64,000 bases of DNA from CAIQJJ01 sp049325275 (GTDB taxonomy: Bacteria > Chloroflexota > Anaerolineae > Anaerolineales > UBA4823). A model generated the notes under the pieces. It ran no database searches. It saw only the letters and a program-made list of their open reading frames with translations, and was not told the origin of the DNA. The stretch is taken from NCBI GenBank assembly GCA_049325275.1, contig JBMOLU010000013.1, positions 1 through 64,000 of the forward strand. The letters are read 5' to 3'. Numbering within the stretch: position 1 is the first letter of the stretch; the number at the start of each line of letters is the position of its first letter. A program made the translations under genes and the position numbers. Positions 9,198-16,499 of the stretch are shown here, in pieces.

Positions 9198-9599
9198 TTA
9201 AGGTTGGATTTCTAAGCGATGGCTGCCGCCGTTGTACAGCCCGTTGTCCTTTCCACACAGGTGTACCGCACACGAGTTGGATGCGCATTCGGTGAACCCG
9301 GTCAGGCCGCCGTGGGCGACAATGTGTGCCTGGTTGAGTACGTTGGTAGCCGAGATTTTCAGCTTGTTCACCGGCATGATTTTGTTTTGCGGCACATTGG
9401 CGAAAACGATCCAGTAATCGTCACATTCGTAAATGCCGCTCGAAGGGTAGACTGCCACGGGGGCATTTCCACTGCGCGACCACCCGGCGGGTACTTGCAG
9501 CCGGATGGCGGCCATCGCCGAAGATAGGGGGACACAGATCACGGCGATGGTGAGCAGGATAAGGAGCACACGTTTGTTTCGGAAAATTCTTTTGAGCAT
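9198..9599 (-). CDS. Small secreted Cys-containing protein, unknown family
   Basis: A 133-residue protein. ATG 9599 is preferred (AAGGA nine bases upstream); a TTG two codons earlier is possible. A basic tip and hydrophobic core ending in an Ala-rich cleavage region (SSAMAA) form a signal peptide. The mature part of about 100 residues contains four Cys (one in YECDD, two in ECASNSC, one in HLCGKD), suggesting two disulfides, and is rich in Gly and Asn. Secreted and small; no recognised domain. It shares the orientation and general design of the next small gene upstream (start 10286), which may sit under the PhoP-like box at 10420. Confidence 0.6.
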   Translation of the reverse strand: MLKRIFRNKRVLLILLTIAVICVPLSSAMAAIRLQVPAGWSRSGNAPVAVYPSSGIYECDDYWIVFANVPQNKIMPVNKLKISATNVLNQAHIVAHGGLTGFTECASNSCAVHLCGKDNGLYNGGSHRLEIQP

Positions 9600-9740
9600 T
9601 TTCAAATTTCCTTACGATGATGGTCTTTTGGCCGGTTTTGTTTGCCGGATGCGAAGCGCTGGCCGTTTTTTCTACCGTACAAGCCAACTTTTTACCGGCG
9701 GCGGGTGTTACAGCCTCGAGCCGGCACTTTCTGGCAGTTG

Positions 9741-10286
9741 CTAGCGCCAGCGCAGGGTGGTTTGCGCGGCTGCGAACCAATCCGGGAAGCCGCTCAGGCC
9801 AACTTTCAGGCGGTGCCGGGCGATGTTGGGCTTGTAATCGTTGTGGAATTCTTCTGCCGGGAAACCCTTGGCCGTATAGTAGAAGGTCGTAACGCAAATG
9901 ACATCGTTGCTCCATCCGACGGGATGTTCGTAATCCTCATACCAGTCGTCGTCGCCATCCCTGCCTTCCCGAATCATTGTCGCCGGCGAGCCGGTCCAGA
10001 AAGGGCAGACGCCTACGCCGGCGGCCAGCGAAGCGCGCTCGACTTTACGGGCTGCATTGACCTGTTCCTGCGTGATCAAACCTTCTTTCAGCGCCCTTTC
10101 GGTAAGGGTTTGATCTTCGGGAAGTAGATAAACGGTGATTTGCCTCCCATCTGCCCGCGTGAAGCTGGCGAACGGGCTACCACCGGATTCTGCTGCCGGA
10201 ACGGCTGCGGATGCGAAGCCGTTGGCGAACACCAGGCAAAGTGCGGCCATGAGGAAGATGCTTGCTTTGATCAGTTTGAATCTCAT
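9741..10286 (-). CDS. Small secreted protein, unknown family
   Basis: A 181-residue protein. The ATG at 10286 has an excellent AAAGGAG ribosome binding site and starts a classic signal peptide (MRFKLIKA then a hydrophobic core to AASA). An in-frame extension upstream to 10409 is untranslated leader. The mature part starts with a segment resembling peptide-processing precursors (TVYLLPEDQTLTERALKEG) and carries two Cys (VGVCPFW and DVICVTT) and an acidic run DGDDDWYEDYE. No domain recognised. A four-unit 11-bp direct repeat array and a TATGAT -10 lie 123-177 bases upstream, so it is probably transcribed from its own activator-dependent promoter with a leader of about 115 nt. Confidence 0.65.
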   Translation of the reverse strand: MRFKLIKASIFLMAALCLVFANGFASAAVPAAESGGSPFASFTRADGRQITVYLLPEDQTLTERALKEGLITQEQVNAARKVERASLAAGVGVCPFWTGSPATMIREGRDGDDDWYEDYEHPVGWSNDVICVTTFYYTAKGFPAEEFHNDYKPNIARHRLKVGLSGFPDWFAAAQTTLRWR

Positions 10287-10408
10287 TTTTATCTCCTTTC
10301 GCTTTCGTTGAAACTTTTGCTTTTCCGCTCTCAACGGGCGGAACGGCCGAATATTTCCCGCCGGAGACGGAAGAACCGCTTTTCTTGTTGCCCTCTCAGG
10401 CTGGCGCA

Positions 10409-10463
10409 ATCATAAACTGCGAAGTTCACAAGAACTTCACAGTTCTGTAACAGTTGTGTAAAC
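10409..10463 (-). promoter_or_regulatory. PhoP/PhoB-like box: four 11-bp direct repeats plus -10
   Basis: On the plus strand four consecutive 11-base units end in TTCACA, TTCACA, GTAACA and GTAAAC at 10420-10430, 10431-10441, 10442-10452 and 10453-10463. Read toward the target gene (minus strand) this is TGTTACA/TGTGAA repeated every helical turn, followed 5 bases later by TATGAT (10414-10409). OmpR-family activators such as PhoP and PhoB bind 11-bp direct repeats immediately upstream of the -10. The target is the small secreted protein starting at 10286. A near-identical array precedes the gene at 12258. Confidence 0.6.
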
Positions 10464-10470
10464 GGCTGTC

Positions 10471-12258
10471 TCAAGGCTTGCCGAGCGATTCCCAACCCGA
10501 CCAGGCCCCGTCGTTGCTCTGCGCCCGGTGGTAGATATGGTTGTCGCTGCCGCGCAGGAAGACATCCAGGTGATTGTTGACCCGGTAGGATGCGGCATCC
10601 GGGCCTGAAGTCAGAAAGCCGCCCAGGCTCTCCCAGTTGCCCCAACTGCTGCCATTCCAAATGCGATGGTAGAGCTGGCCGTCGGTGCCGCGGGCGAAGA
10701 CGTCCACCCGGTTGGTGGCGGGCGACACCCCGCTTTGATCGTAGCTGGATGCGCCCCCGGGAACTTGCGTCCAGGTGCAGGCGCTGCTGCTGTAGGCGCA
10801 GCGCCACATGACGCGGTTTGCCCCCGCCAGGAAGACGTGCAGCTGCCCGCTGCCCGCTGAGGCAGCATCCGGGCCGGTGGTCAGCACGCCGCCCAGCGAT
10901 TCCCAGTTCCCCCAGGCGTTGTTGGCGTAAGCTCGATGCCAGAGAGCGTTGTCGCCGCCGCGTACGAACAGATCGATGCGACCGCTGCCGGTGGAAACGG
11001 CCGACGGATCGGAGATGGCCCCGACCGATGGCTGCCCTGCAGACGCCCAACCGCTCCAGGCGCCGTTCAGATAGCGCCGGTAATAGACGTTGTTGTCCAA
11101 CCCGCGTGCGTATACATCGATGTGCCCGCTGCCCCACGAGGCGGCGTCCGGTGCAGAGACCAGCGTGCCGCCCAGAGAAGCCCAGTTGCTCCAACTGCCG
11201 TTGAACGTTTTCTGCCAGAGGGCATTGTCTTCACCGTGCACGAACAGGTCGAGACGCCCATTGCCCCATGAAGCGACGCCGGGATCGGACGTGTTGCGCG
11301 ATGTGTAGGTACTGCCCACGAGCAGGTTGGCCCACGTAGACTCGTCGAAATCGACGGGGGTCATACCGGAGCCCCAGGGCGCGGCACTGGCGTCGGCAGG
11401 GTTTGTCCAGGTGCTGTGGCCGGTGGAGGCCATGTAGTGCAGGTGAACGCCCGACGAGTAGCCGGTCGTGCCTTCGACGCCGATTTTCGTGCCCAATCCG
11501 ACGTAGGCGCCGACTTCCACGGGCACACTGTTGTAAGCCAGGTGAACGTACCAGGAGTATTCGCTGGCGCCATGTTCTACGACGACCATATTGGCCTGCT
11601 GCCAGCAACTGATGTCGTTGCAGCCCGAGTTGCTGCTTTCTTTGACGAAAACGACTCTACCTGGCTTGGTTGCATAAACGCTGTCGCCCGGTGAGATGTT
11701 GAAATCGATCTGGTTTTCGTGGCCGCTGCCGTTTTTCTTCGGCACGTATCCGTTCACGCTTGCCGCGAAGGGCAGTACGTGGCCGTTGAAGTTGGCCGTC
11801 ACGGCTTGGATGTGTGTACTTTCGGGTAGGGTAAACAGTGCCTGGCTGCCTTCATCGATGAGCGAGAAGGGAAAACTGTGCAGTAGCGCATTGTATGCGC
11901 CTGGATCGTTGATGCCGGGCGCCATGGCCTGCCAACCTTCCGGGGTAAGGCCCGCCAAGAGAACGACGTACTCGATCAATTCATCCTGTGCCTCCGCCGC
12001 AGGTTTTTGCAGGCGGGCAATGGCATAGGCCCATGCTTTTTCTGTGTAGACATCTCCCAGGGTAAACCGGCCTTCGATGGGTGGCTTTGCTTTTGTATAC
12101 TCGTCGAGCGCTGCCTGCAGGGCCTGGTGTGGCTGTTCGGCCTGGACGGGGATGCCCGCTTGTGCCATGGATGCTGTGCCCAGGGCCAACAGCGCAATCA
12201 CGACGATCAGGAAGGCGCGGCATACAAGCACCGCGCCCCGACGGTTTGGTACAGACAT
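10471..12258 (-). CDS. Secreted M23 (LytM-type) peptidase fused to six PLL-like lectin repeats
   Basis: A 595-residue secreted protein; GAAAGGAG precedes the ATG at 12258. A signal peptide (about 1-34) is followed by a helical region (40-140), then an M23 metallopeptidase domain (about 150-285). Candidate zinc or catalytic residues are His180, Asp185, His239 and the HLH motif His272/His274, with the Gly-rich STGYSSGVHLHY signature. The C-terminal 300 residues are six repeats of about 48 residues, each with a pattern like G-x-[LIV]-D-[LV]-[FY]-x-[RH]-G-x-D-N-x-[LIV]-[WY] and W-x-x-W-x-[SA]-[LA]-G, as in PLL/fucose-lectin-like propellers. This suggests a cell-wall or peptide hydrolase targeted to glycans; Chloroflexota walls vary, so the substrate is uncertain. 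Promoter elements are at 12300-12372. Confidence 0.85.
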   Translation of the reverse strand: MSVPNRRGAVLVCRAFLIVVIALLALGTASMAQAGIPVQAEQPHQALQAALDEYTKAKPPIEGRFTLGDVYTEKAWAYAIARLQKPAAEAQDELIEYVVLLAGLTPEGWQAMAPGINDPGAYNALLHSFPFSLIDEGSQALFTLPESTHIQAVTANFNGHVLPFAASVNGYVPKKNGSGHENQIDFNISPGDSVYATKPGRVVFVKESSNSGCNDISCWQQANMVVVEHGASEYSWYVHLAYNSVPVEVGAYVGLGTKIGVEGTTGYSSGVHLHYMASTGHSTWTNPADASAAPWGSGMTPVDFDESTWANLLVGSTYTSRNTSDPGVASWGNGRLDLFVHGEDNALWQKTFNGSWSNWASLGGTLVSAPDAASWGSGHIDVYARGLDNNVYYRRYLNGAWSGWASAGQPSVGAISDPSAVSTGSGRIDLFVRGGDNALWHRAYANNAWGNWESLGGVLTTGPDAASAGSGQLHVFLAGANRVMWRCAYSSSACTWTQVPGGASSYDQSGVSPATNRVDVFARGTDGQLYHRIWNGSSWGNWESLGGFLTSGPDAASYRVNNHLDVFLRGSDNHIYHRAQSNDGAWSGWESLGKP

Positions 12259-12299
12259 CGAATTCTCCTTTCTTCTTGCCTTCTATGCTACTTTTTGAT

Positions 12300-12372
12300 C
12301 GAAGCGCTTCGGAAAGGATTTTATCGGCAAAGGATCACAGGAAGTTCACAAGAAGGTAACATTTTTGTAACA
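12300..12372 (-). promoter_or_regulatory. PhoP/PhoB-like box, -10 element and palindrome upstream of the M23 peptidase
   Basis: Four 11-base direct repeats occupy 12329-12372, with plus-strand ends ATCACA, TTCACA, GTAACA and GTAACA in the same unit order as the array at 10420. On the minus strand GATAAA (12325-12320) follows within 4 bases and fits a -10. Directly past it, at 12300-12311, lies a 12-bp perfect palindrome with core GAAGCGCTTC, the same core as the LacI-type operator at 56228. It would overlap the transcription start of the M23 gene (ATG at 12258). Confidence 0.55.
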
Positions 12373-12451
12373 TCTTCCCGGCAAAAGCCTCGCCTGCGCC
12401 CTTTGCCGTGGCGCGGTGAATTTCCCCTGAAGTTGAGCGGGAGAGCCAACT

Positions 12452-15400
12452 TTATTTAATCAACACGGGAAGGTAGATACGCGTGTACGCCAGGCCGGGG
12501 GTGCTCGTCGGGGTGTGGGTGGGGGTTGTTGTGTGGGTGGGGGTTGGCGTTGGGGTATTGGTCGCCGTGGCCGTGATGAGAAGAGGTTCGAGAGCCTGTG
12601 TGACGAGGGTGACCTGTGCACTAGCGGCGGGTTCGTGCGATGAGACCATGCGGACGCAGGCGCTGTCTTGGGAGCCTGCAAGCGTGTTTGCCGGGATCGT
12701 GATCGCTACATCCAACATGGCTTGTTCTCCGGGGGCTAACGGGCCGACCACCGCCGGGATACTGGCGGGCCAGGCAGCCTGAACGGTTGCTGTGAAGGTC
12801 TCGCTGGCGTTGCCGGTGTTCAACACTTGCAGGGTGTAGAAGACCGTTTCGCCGGGCCGGGCCGCTGAGAATGAATGCGGCGGGCTGATTTCTATGCCGT
12901 ACACGGGAGATTCGTAGATCAGATCGACCGTGATGCGGCCAATGTCGCCAGGGGATGCAGGGCTGGTTCCCAACGTGAGCAGCCCGTACCAGAAGTCGCC
13001 GGGTTGCAGGGCTGGTTCGTTCCAGGTGAGTGTGATATCGAACGGCTGGTAAGCCGGAATGTTGCCGCTGTTGTTGGCACTCAAATTCCCCACCGTGCCC
13101 GAAACCACGACGCCCTGCACCAATGTCAGCAAATCGCTCGAACCGGGTGCGCCAGACAGCCGGTTTTGCACCAGGACCCAGTAAAACCCTGCGGCGGGGT
13201 CCGCCAACTCGCAGCTTTCTGCTGCCTCCGTGGTCGTGCTCCGGCATTGTTCACTGCCCAGGCTTGGCGTGGTGCCCGTCCCGACAAACAGGTCGGCGTT
13301 TTGCGCCTCGCTCTGGACGATTTCGAAAACTAAGCGGCGCGTTTCTTCTGGTACGCCCAGTACGTGCACCAGGGCGCCACCGTCGCCGTTGTAGGGGTCG
13401 CTTGGGCTGGGGTCCTGAGTGAGCGTACCCGTGATCGGACTGCTGCGGCTCAGGCCATCAATGCGGCTCACCAGCGCCGTGATTTCGACAGGAAACTGCA
13501 CCCCCCGCACTGTTTTTGTGCCGGGGTTGTCCGCCGTCTTGATCACGATTGAAGCCGGAATATTGGCATACGCCGGGACGACGGCGACAGGCAGGCGCTG
13601 AACGGCCACGGTTGGATTCGCCGCCGGCGCGGCTGCGATCTGCACGCTGCCAAAAACGGGCTGGCCGAAGGGCAGCGCGTCTACCTGTGCGTGGATGGTG
13701 ATCGCCTGCGTGGCACCGGGTGCGATGGTGAAGAAGGCCGGTTCGGCCGAGAGCGTCAGCGTGGGAACGTTGGTGAAAAACGTGACGCTGTAGGTAAGCG
13801 ATGCATTTGCTACGCTGACGAAACTGCGCACCCACGAGCACGCCTTCACGCAGTCTGGAGCGACGAGCGCCGGCTGGTTGAGCGCCTGCGGGTCGCCGCC
13901 CAGCGCCGGGTTGGCGGCCAGGTAGTCGATGTAACTTTCGTCCATGATCAGCCCCACCCGGCCTGCACCGGACAGATCCAGCCGGCCGGCGCCGGCGTCG
14001 TAGGGGGTGGCCGGCAAACCGGCGGATGGTTGATCGGCCTGCATTTCCCACCAGGGCGTCGCCGTGGTGCCCAGGGCCGACTTGACCGCCGTGGGCGACC
14101 AATCAGGATGAAGCGCCAGCAGCAGTGCAGCCGCTCCTGCACCGTGTGGGGAAGCCATCGAGGTGCCGTTGGCGCGCAGATAGGGTGCGGTGCTGCCGGC
14201 GCCGGCAGCCAGGATGTTGACGCCCGGCGCGGCGTAATCGGGTTTGAGCACGGCCCAGTTGCTGGGACCGCGCGCGCTTTGCAGGTGAATGAGATCGGCG
14301 AAACCAGGGTTGTTGATGGCCTGCGTTGGGGCATTCAGGCAGGCGGTGACGGTCAGCGGGGATTGGGCGGCGATGTGCTCGCGTACGGACAGCCCATCTT
14401 GCAGGCCGAGCATGACCACCGGCGCGCCAAGCCCGCTCACGCGGATATCTGCCGGCGGGCCGGGCCGGTCGTCGTAAAGGACAACGAGAGCAGCCCCGGC
14501 GTCAATCGCCTGGGCTGCCTGCTGTGAATAAGAACAGTCCGTGCTCCGTTGAAGCAGCGCAAACTTATCGTTGAAATAGCCCGCCGGGAAGGCTATGCAG
14601 CCGCTCAGGTTCCCGGCATCGTAGGCGATTTCGCCGATCAGTGCCGCAGACATATTGGGATTGTAGCGGTTTGCCACGGCGGCCAGGCCTTGCAGTGAAG
14701 GTGTGCCGGGGTGGGTGATATCCAGCGTCTTGGCAAAGACGCGTGGGTGCGTGGACATTGCCATGGAGGCTTCCCAAGGCCCGTTGTGGTGTGTGCTGCC
14801 TGCCGTTGGGCCGCCATTACCGGCGGAAGTCGAAACGAAAATGCCGGCGTTCGTGGCGTCCAGGAAGGCCAGGTCCACCGGGTCGTTCCACGGATCACCG
14901 TCTCCGGAGATCGAATAGTTGAGCACGTCAACGCCATCAGCAACGGCCTGGTTGATGGCGGCCAAGGCAGCGCTCTCGGGGCAGTCAGCATGTGGGTGGC
15001 AAATTTTGTAGACGATCAGGTTGGCGCGCGGGGCAACACCGGAAATCGTGCGGGTAACTACGCTGCCCGCCACGCTAACCGTTCCGGCGTGGGCATTCCC
15101 GGCGGCTGTGCTTGCCGTGTGCGACCCATGCCAGCTCAAATCTTCGGGAGATGGGATGCCAGGGTAAAAGCTGTAAGCAGCGATCAGCTTGTTATTGCAG
15201 AAGCCGGGGATGTAATGGGGGTCATTTGCTGCGCAGATGCCGCGATAGCTGCCGCCACCCCACGGATTGATGTGCTGGTAACCATCCGGCGCGGGATCGC
15301 TGAAAGAGGGGTGGGCGTGATTGATGCCGGTGTCGATTATACCGACGATCACGCCTTCTCCCTGCGTCGCCAGGCCGCCGGTTGCGCTACCATCCCAGAG

Positions 15401-15904
15401 ATCGTCTGCACCGATCCAGGCTGGCCCGGCATCGCTATCCGGCTGGCGAATTTTGTCGGCGTAAACGGCTGCGACCCCCGGTATTTGGGCCAGCCGGTGG
15501 GCTTCCTCTGTACTGGCAGAAACGGCAATGGCGTTGAGCACGTTCAAATAGCGGTAAGCGGCATCGATGGGCCGGTTGAGCAGGCGTTCCGCCCGGTCTA
15601 GAAAAGCTTGCTGCTGGTTTTGCAGATACTTCGTGTAAGCAAGCGATGCGGGCGTGGAGATATTCACCTTGCTGCGGCCGTTTTTCCTTGTTTCGATGGC
15701 GGCCAGGGCCGGTCGTTCGAAGCGCACGATGTACAGCCCCGTCTGGCTGGCTTCGATGTCGCCTGCTGCGGCGGTTCCTATGCCCTGCCGACGCGCCGGC
15801 AGAAAGCCTTCTTCAAGGGCGCCGGCGGCGTTTTGGCCGGGGTGCGGGCTTGAGCAAACCAGCAACAGTGCGATGATGAGCCAGCGAAAGACGATACTTT
15901 TCAT
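12452..15904 (-). CDS. Large secreted subtilase with PA domain and C-terminal YLP motif
   Basis: An 1150-residue S8 serine protease. ATG 15904 is chosen because a signal peptide starts there (MKSIVFRW and a hydrophobic core). An I9-like prodomain at about 45-145 begins TGLYIVRFERP. The protease domain has Asp in GIIDTGINHAHPSF, His in WHGSHTASTAAGN and Ser in GTSMASPHGAG, with a protease-associated (PA) insert (about 445-535) between His and Ser. Downstream are beta-sandwich modules (about 665-1110), one resembling a fibronectin/COG1470-like extension with LQVLNTGNASETF. A TPTPTPTHTTTP linker precedes IYLPVLIK, the last eight residues. This is the architecture of lactocepin-like or plant-type subtilases. 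Likely acts outside the cell; regulation not visible. The 193-base gap downstream holds the M23 promoter. Confidence 0.9.
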   Translation of the reverse strand: MKSIVFRWLIIALLLVCSSPHPGQNAAGALEEGFLPARRQGIGTAAAGDIEASQTGLYIVRFERPALAAIETRKNGRSKVNISTPASLAYTKYLQNQQQAFLDRAERLLNRPIDAAYRYLNVLNAIAVSASTEEAHRLAQIPGVAAVYADKIRQPDSDAGPAWIGADDLWDGSATGGLATQGEGVIVGIIDTGINHAHPSFSDPAPDGYQHINPWGGGSYRGICAANDPHYIPGFCNNKLIAAYSFYPGIPSPEDLSWHGSHTASTAAGNAHAGTVSVAGSVVTRTISGVAPRANLIVYKICHPHADCPESAALAAINQAVADGVDVLNYSISGDGDPWNDPVDLAFLDATNAGIFVSTSAGNGGPTAGSTHHNGPWEASMAMSTHPRVFAKTLDITHPGTPSLQGLAAVANRYNPNMSAALIGEIAYDAGNLSGCIAFPAGYFNDKFALLQRSTDCSYSQQAAQAIDAGAALVVLYDDRPGPPADIRVSGLGAPVVMLGLQDGLSVREHIAAQSPLTVTACLNAPTQAINNPGFADLIHLQSARGPSNWAVLKPDYAAPGVNILAAGAGSTAPYLRANGTSMASPHGAGAAALLLALHPDWSPTAVKSALGTTATPWWEMQADQPSAGLPATPYDAGAGRLDLSGAGRVGLIMDESYIDYLAANPALGGDPQALNQPALVAPDCVKACSWVRSFVSVANASLTYSVTFFTNVPTLTLSAEPAFFTIAPGATQAITIHAQVDALPFGQPVFGSVQIAAAPAANPTVAVQRLPVAVVPAYANIPASIVIKTADNPGTKTVRGVQFPVEITALVSRIDGLSRSSPITGTLTQDPSPSDPYNGDGGALVHVLGVPEETRRLVFEIVQSEAQNADLFVGTGTTPSLGSEQCRSTTTEAAESCELADPAAGFYWVLVQNRLSGAPGSSDLLTLVQGVVVSGTVGNLSANNSGNIPAYQPFDITLTWNEPALQPGDFWYGLLTLGTSPASPGDIGRITVDLIYESPVYGIEISPPHSFSAARPGETVFYTLQVLNTGNASETFTATVQAAWPASIPAVVGPLAPGEQAMLDVAITIPANTLAGSQDSACVRMVSSHEPAASAQVTLVTQALEPLLITATATNTPTPTPTHTTTPTHTPTSTPGLAYTRIYLPVLIK

Positions 15905-15911
15905 GGCATTC

Positions 15912-15989
15912 CCTAACCCGTATAAAGCGGCACGGCCCGAACCCCGTTTGTGTTTGCGCACTTGTGCGCCGTGCTTTTTCTGCACAGAG
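15912..15989. repeat. Possible dispersed intergenic repeat, copy A
   Basis: The interval upstream of the PA-domain subtilase contains CCG-TATAAAGCGG, a CGGCCC run, AACCCCGTT and a TTTTTCTGCACAGA tail. The same elements in the same order occur at 62267-62335 upstream of the aldo/keto reductase. Similarity is by eye and interrupted by gaps, so this could be chance or a decayed repeat. Confidence 0.3.
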
Positions 15990-16004
15990 CCCCTGGGTTA
16001 GGCG

Positions 16005-16436
16005 TTAACGCCCGATGATGTAGTTTTCGAGGTGTTCGATCAGGTATTCCTGCTCTGAGATGATCGACTTGACGACGTCACCGATCGAAATAAAGCCGGC
16101 CAGTTTTCCATCGTCCATTACGGGAAGATGGCGGATATGTTTTTCCGTCATCAGCGCCATGCACTCCCCCACGGTCGTAGATGGGTTGACGCACAAGACA
16201 CGCCGGGTCATGACCTCGCTGACCGGGATGTCTTTGGATGACTTGCCACGCAGAATTACCTTGCGCGCATAGTCGCGCTCGGAGAATATCCCGGCAACTT
16301 CACCTTTGTCGATCACCAGCAGCGCGCCGATCTCTTTCTCGGCCATCATCGCCAGCGCTTCGAATACGCTGGCCTCTGGCGAAATTGACCACACTCCGTC
16401 CCCTTTGGTTTGCAAGATTTGCTTGACGATGTTCAT
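16005..16436 (-). CDS. CBS-domain pair protein
   Basis: A 143-residue protein made of two CBS domains and little else. ATG 16436 is preferred, with AAAGGG 8 bases upstream; an earlier in-frame start at 16484 would add 16 residues. Characteristic segments are EIGALLVIDKGEVAGIFSERDYARKV in the first domain (a longer fragment at residues about 34-60) and HIRHLPVMDDGKLAGFISIGD in the second (about 98-118). Stand-alone CBS pairs of this type bind adenosine nucleotides or NAD(H) and act as energy or redox sensors; the partner is unknown. It ends just before the large subtilase gene and follows the HAD-DinB gene by 63 bases. Confidence 0.88.
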   Translation of the reverse strand: MNIVKQILQTKGDGVWSISPEASVFEALAMMAEKEIGALLVIDKGEVAGIFSERDYARKVILRGKSSKDIPVSEVMTRRVLCVNPSTTVGECMALMTEKHIRHLPVMDDGKLAGFISIGDVVKSIISEQEYLIEHLENYIIGR

Positions 16437-16499
16437 GGCTGGACCCTTTCTGTAGAATTTTGATTCTCTCATTGAGAATAGCATACCGGAAAAAACACA

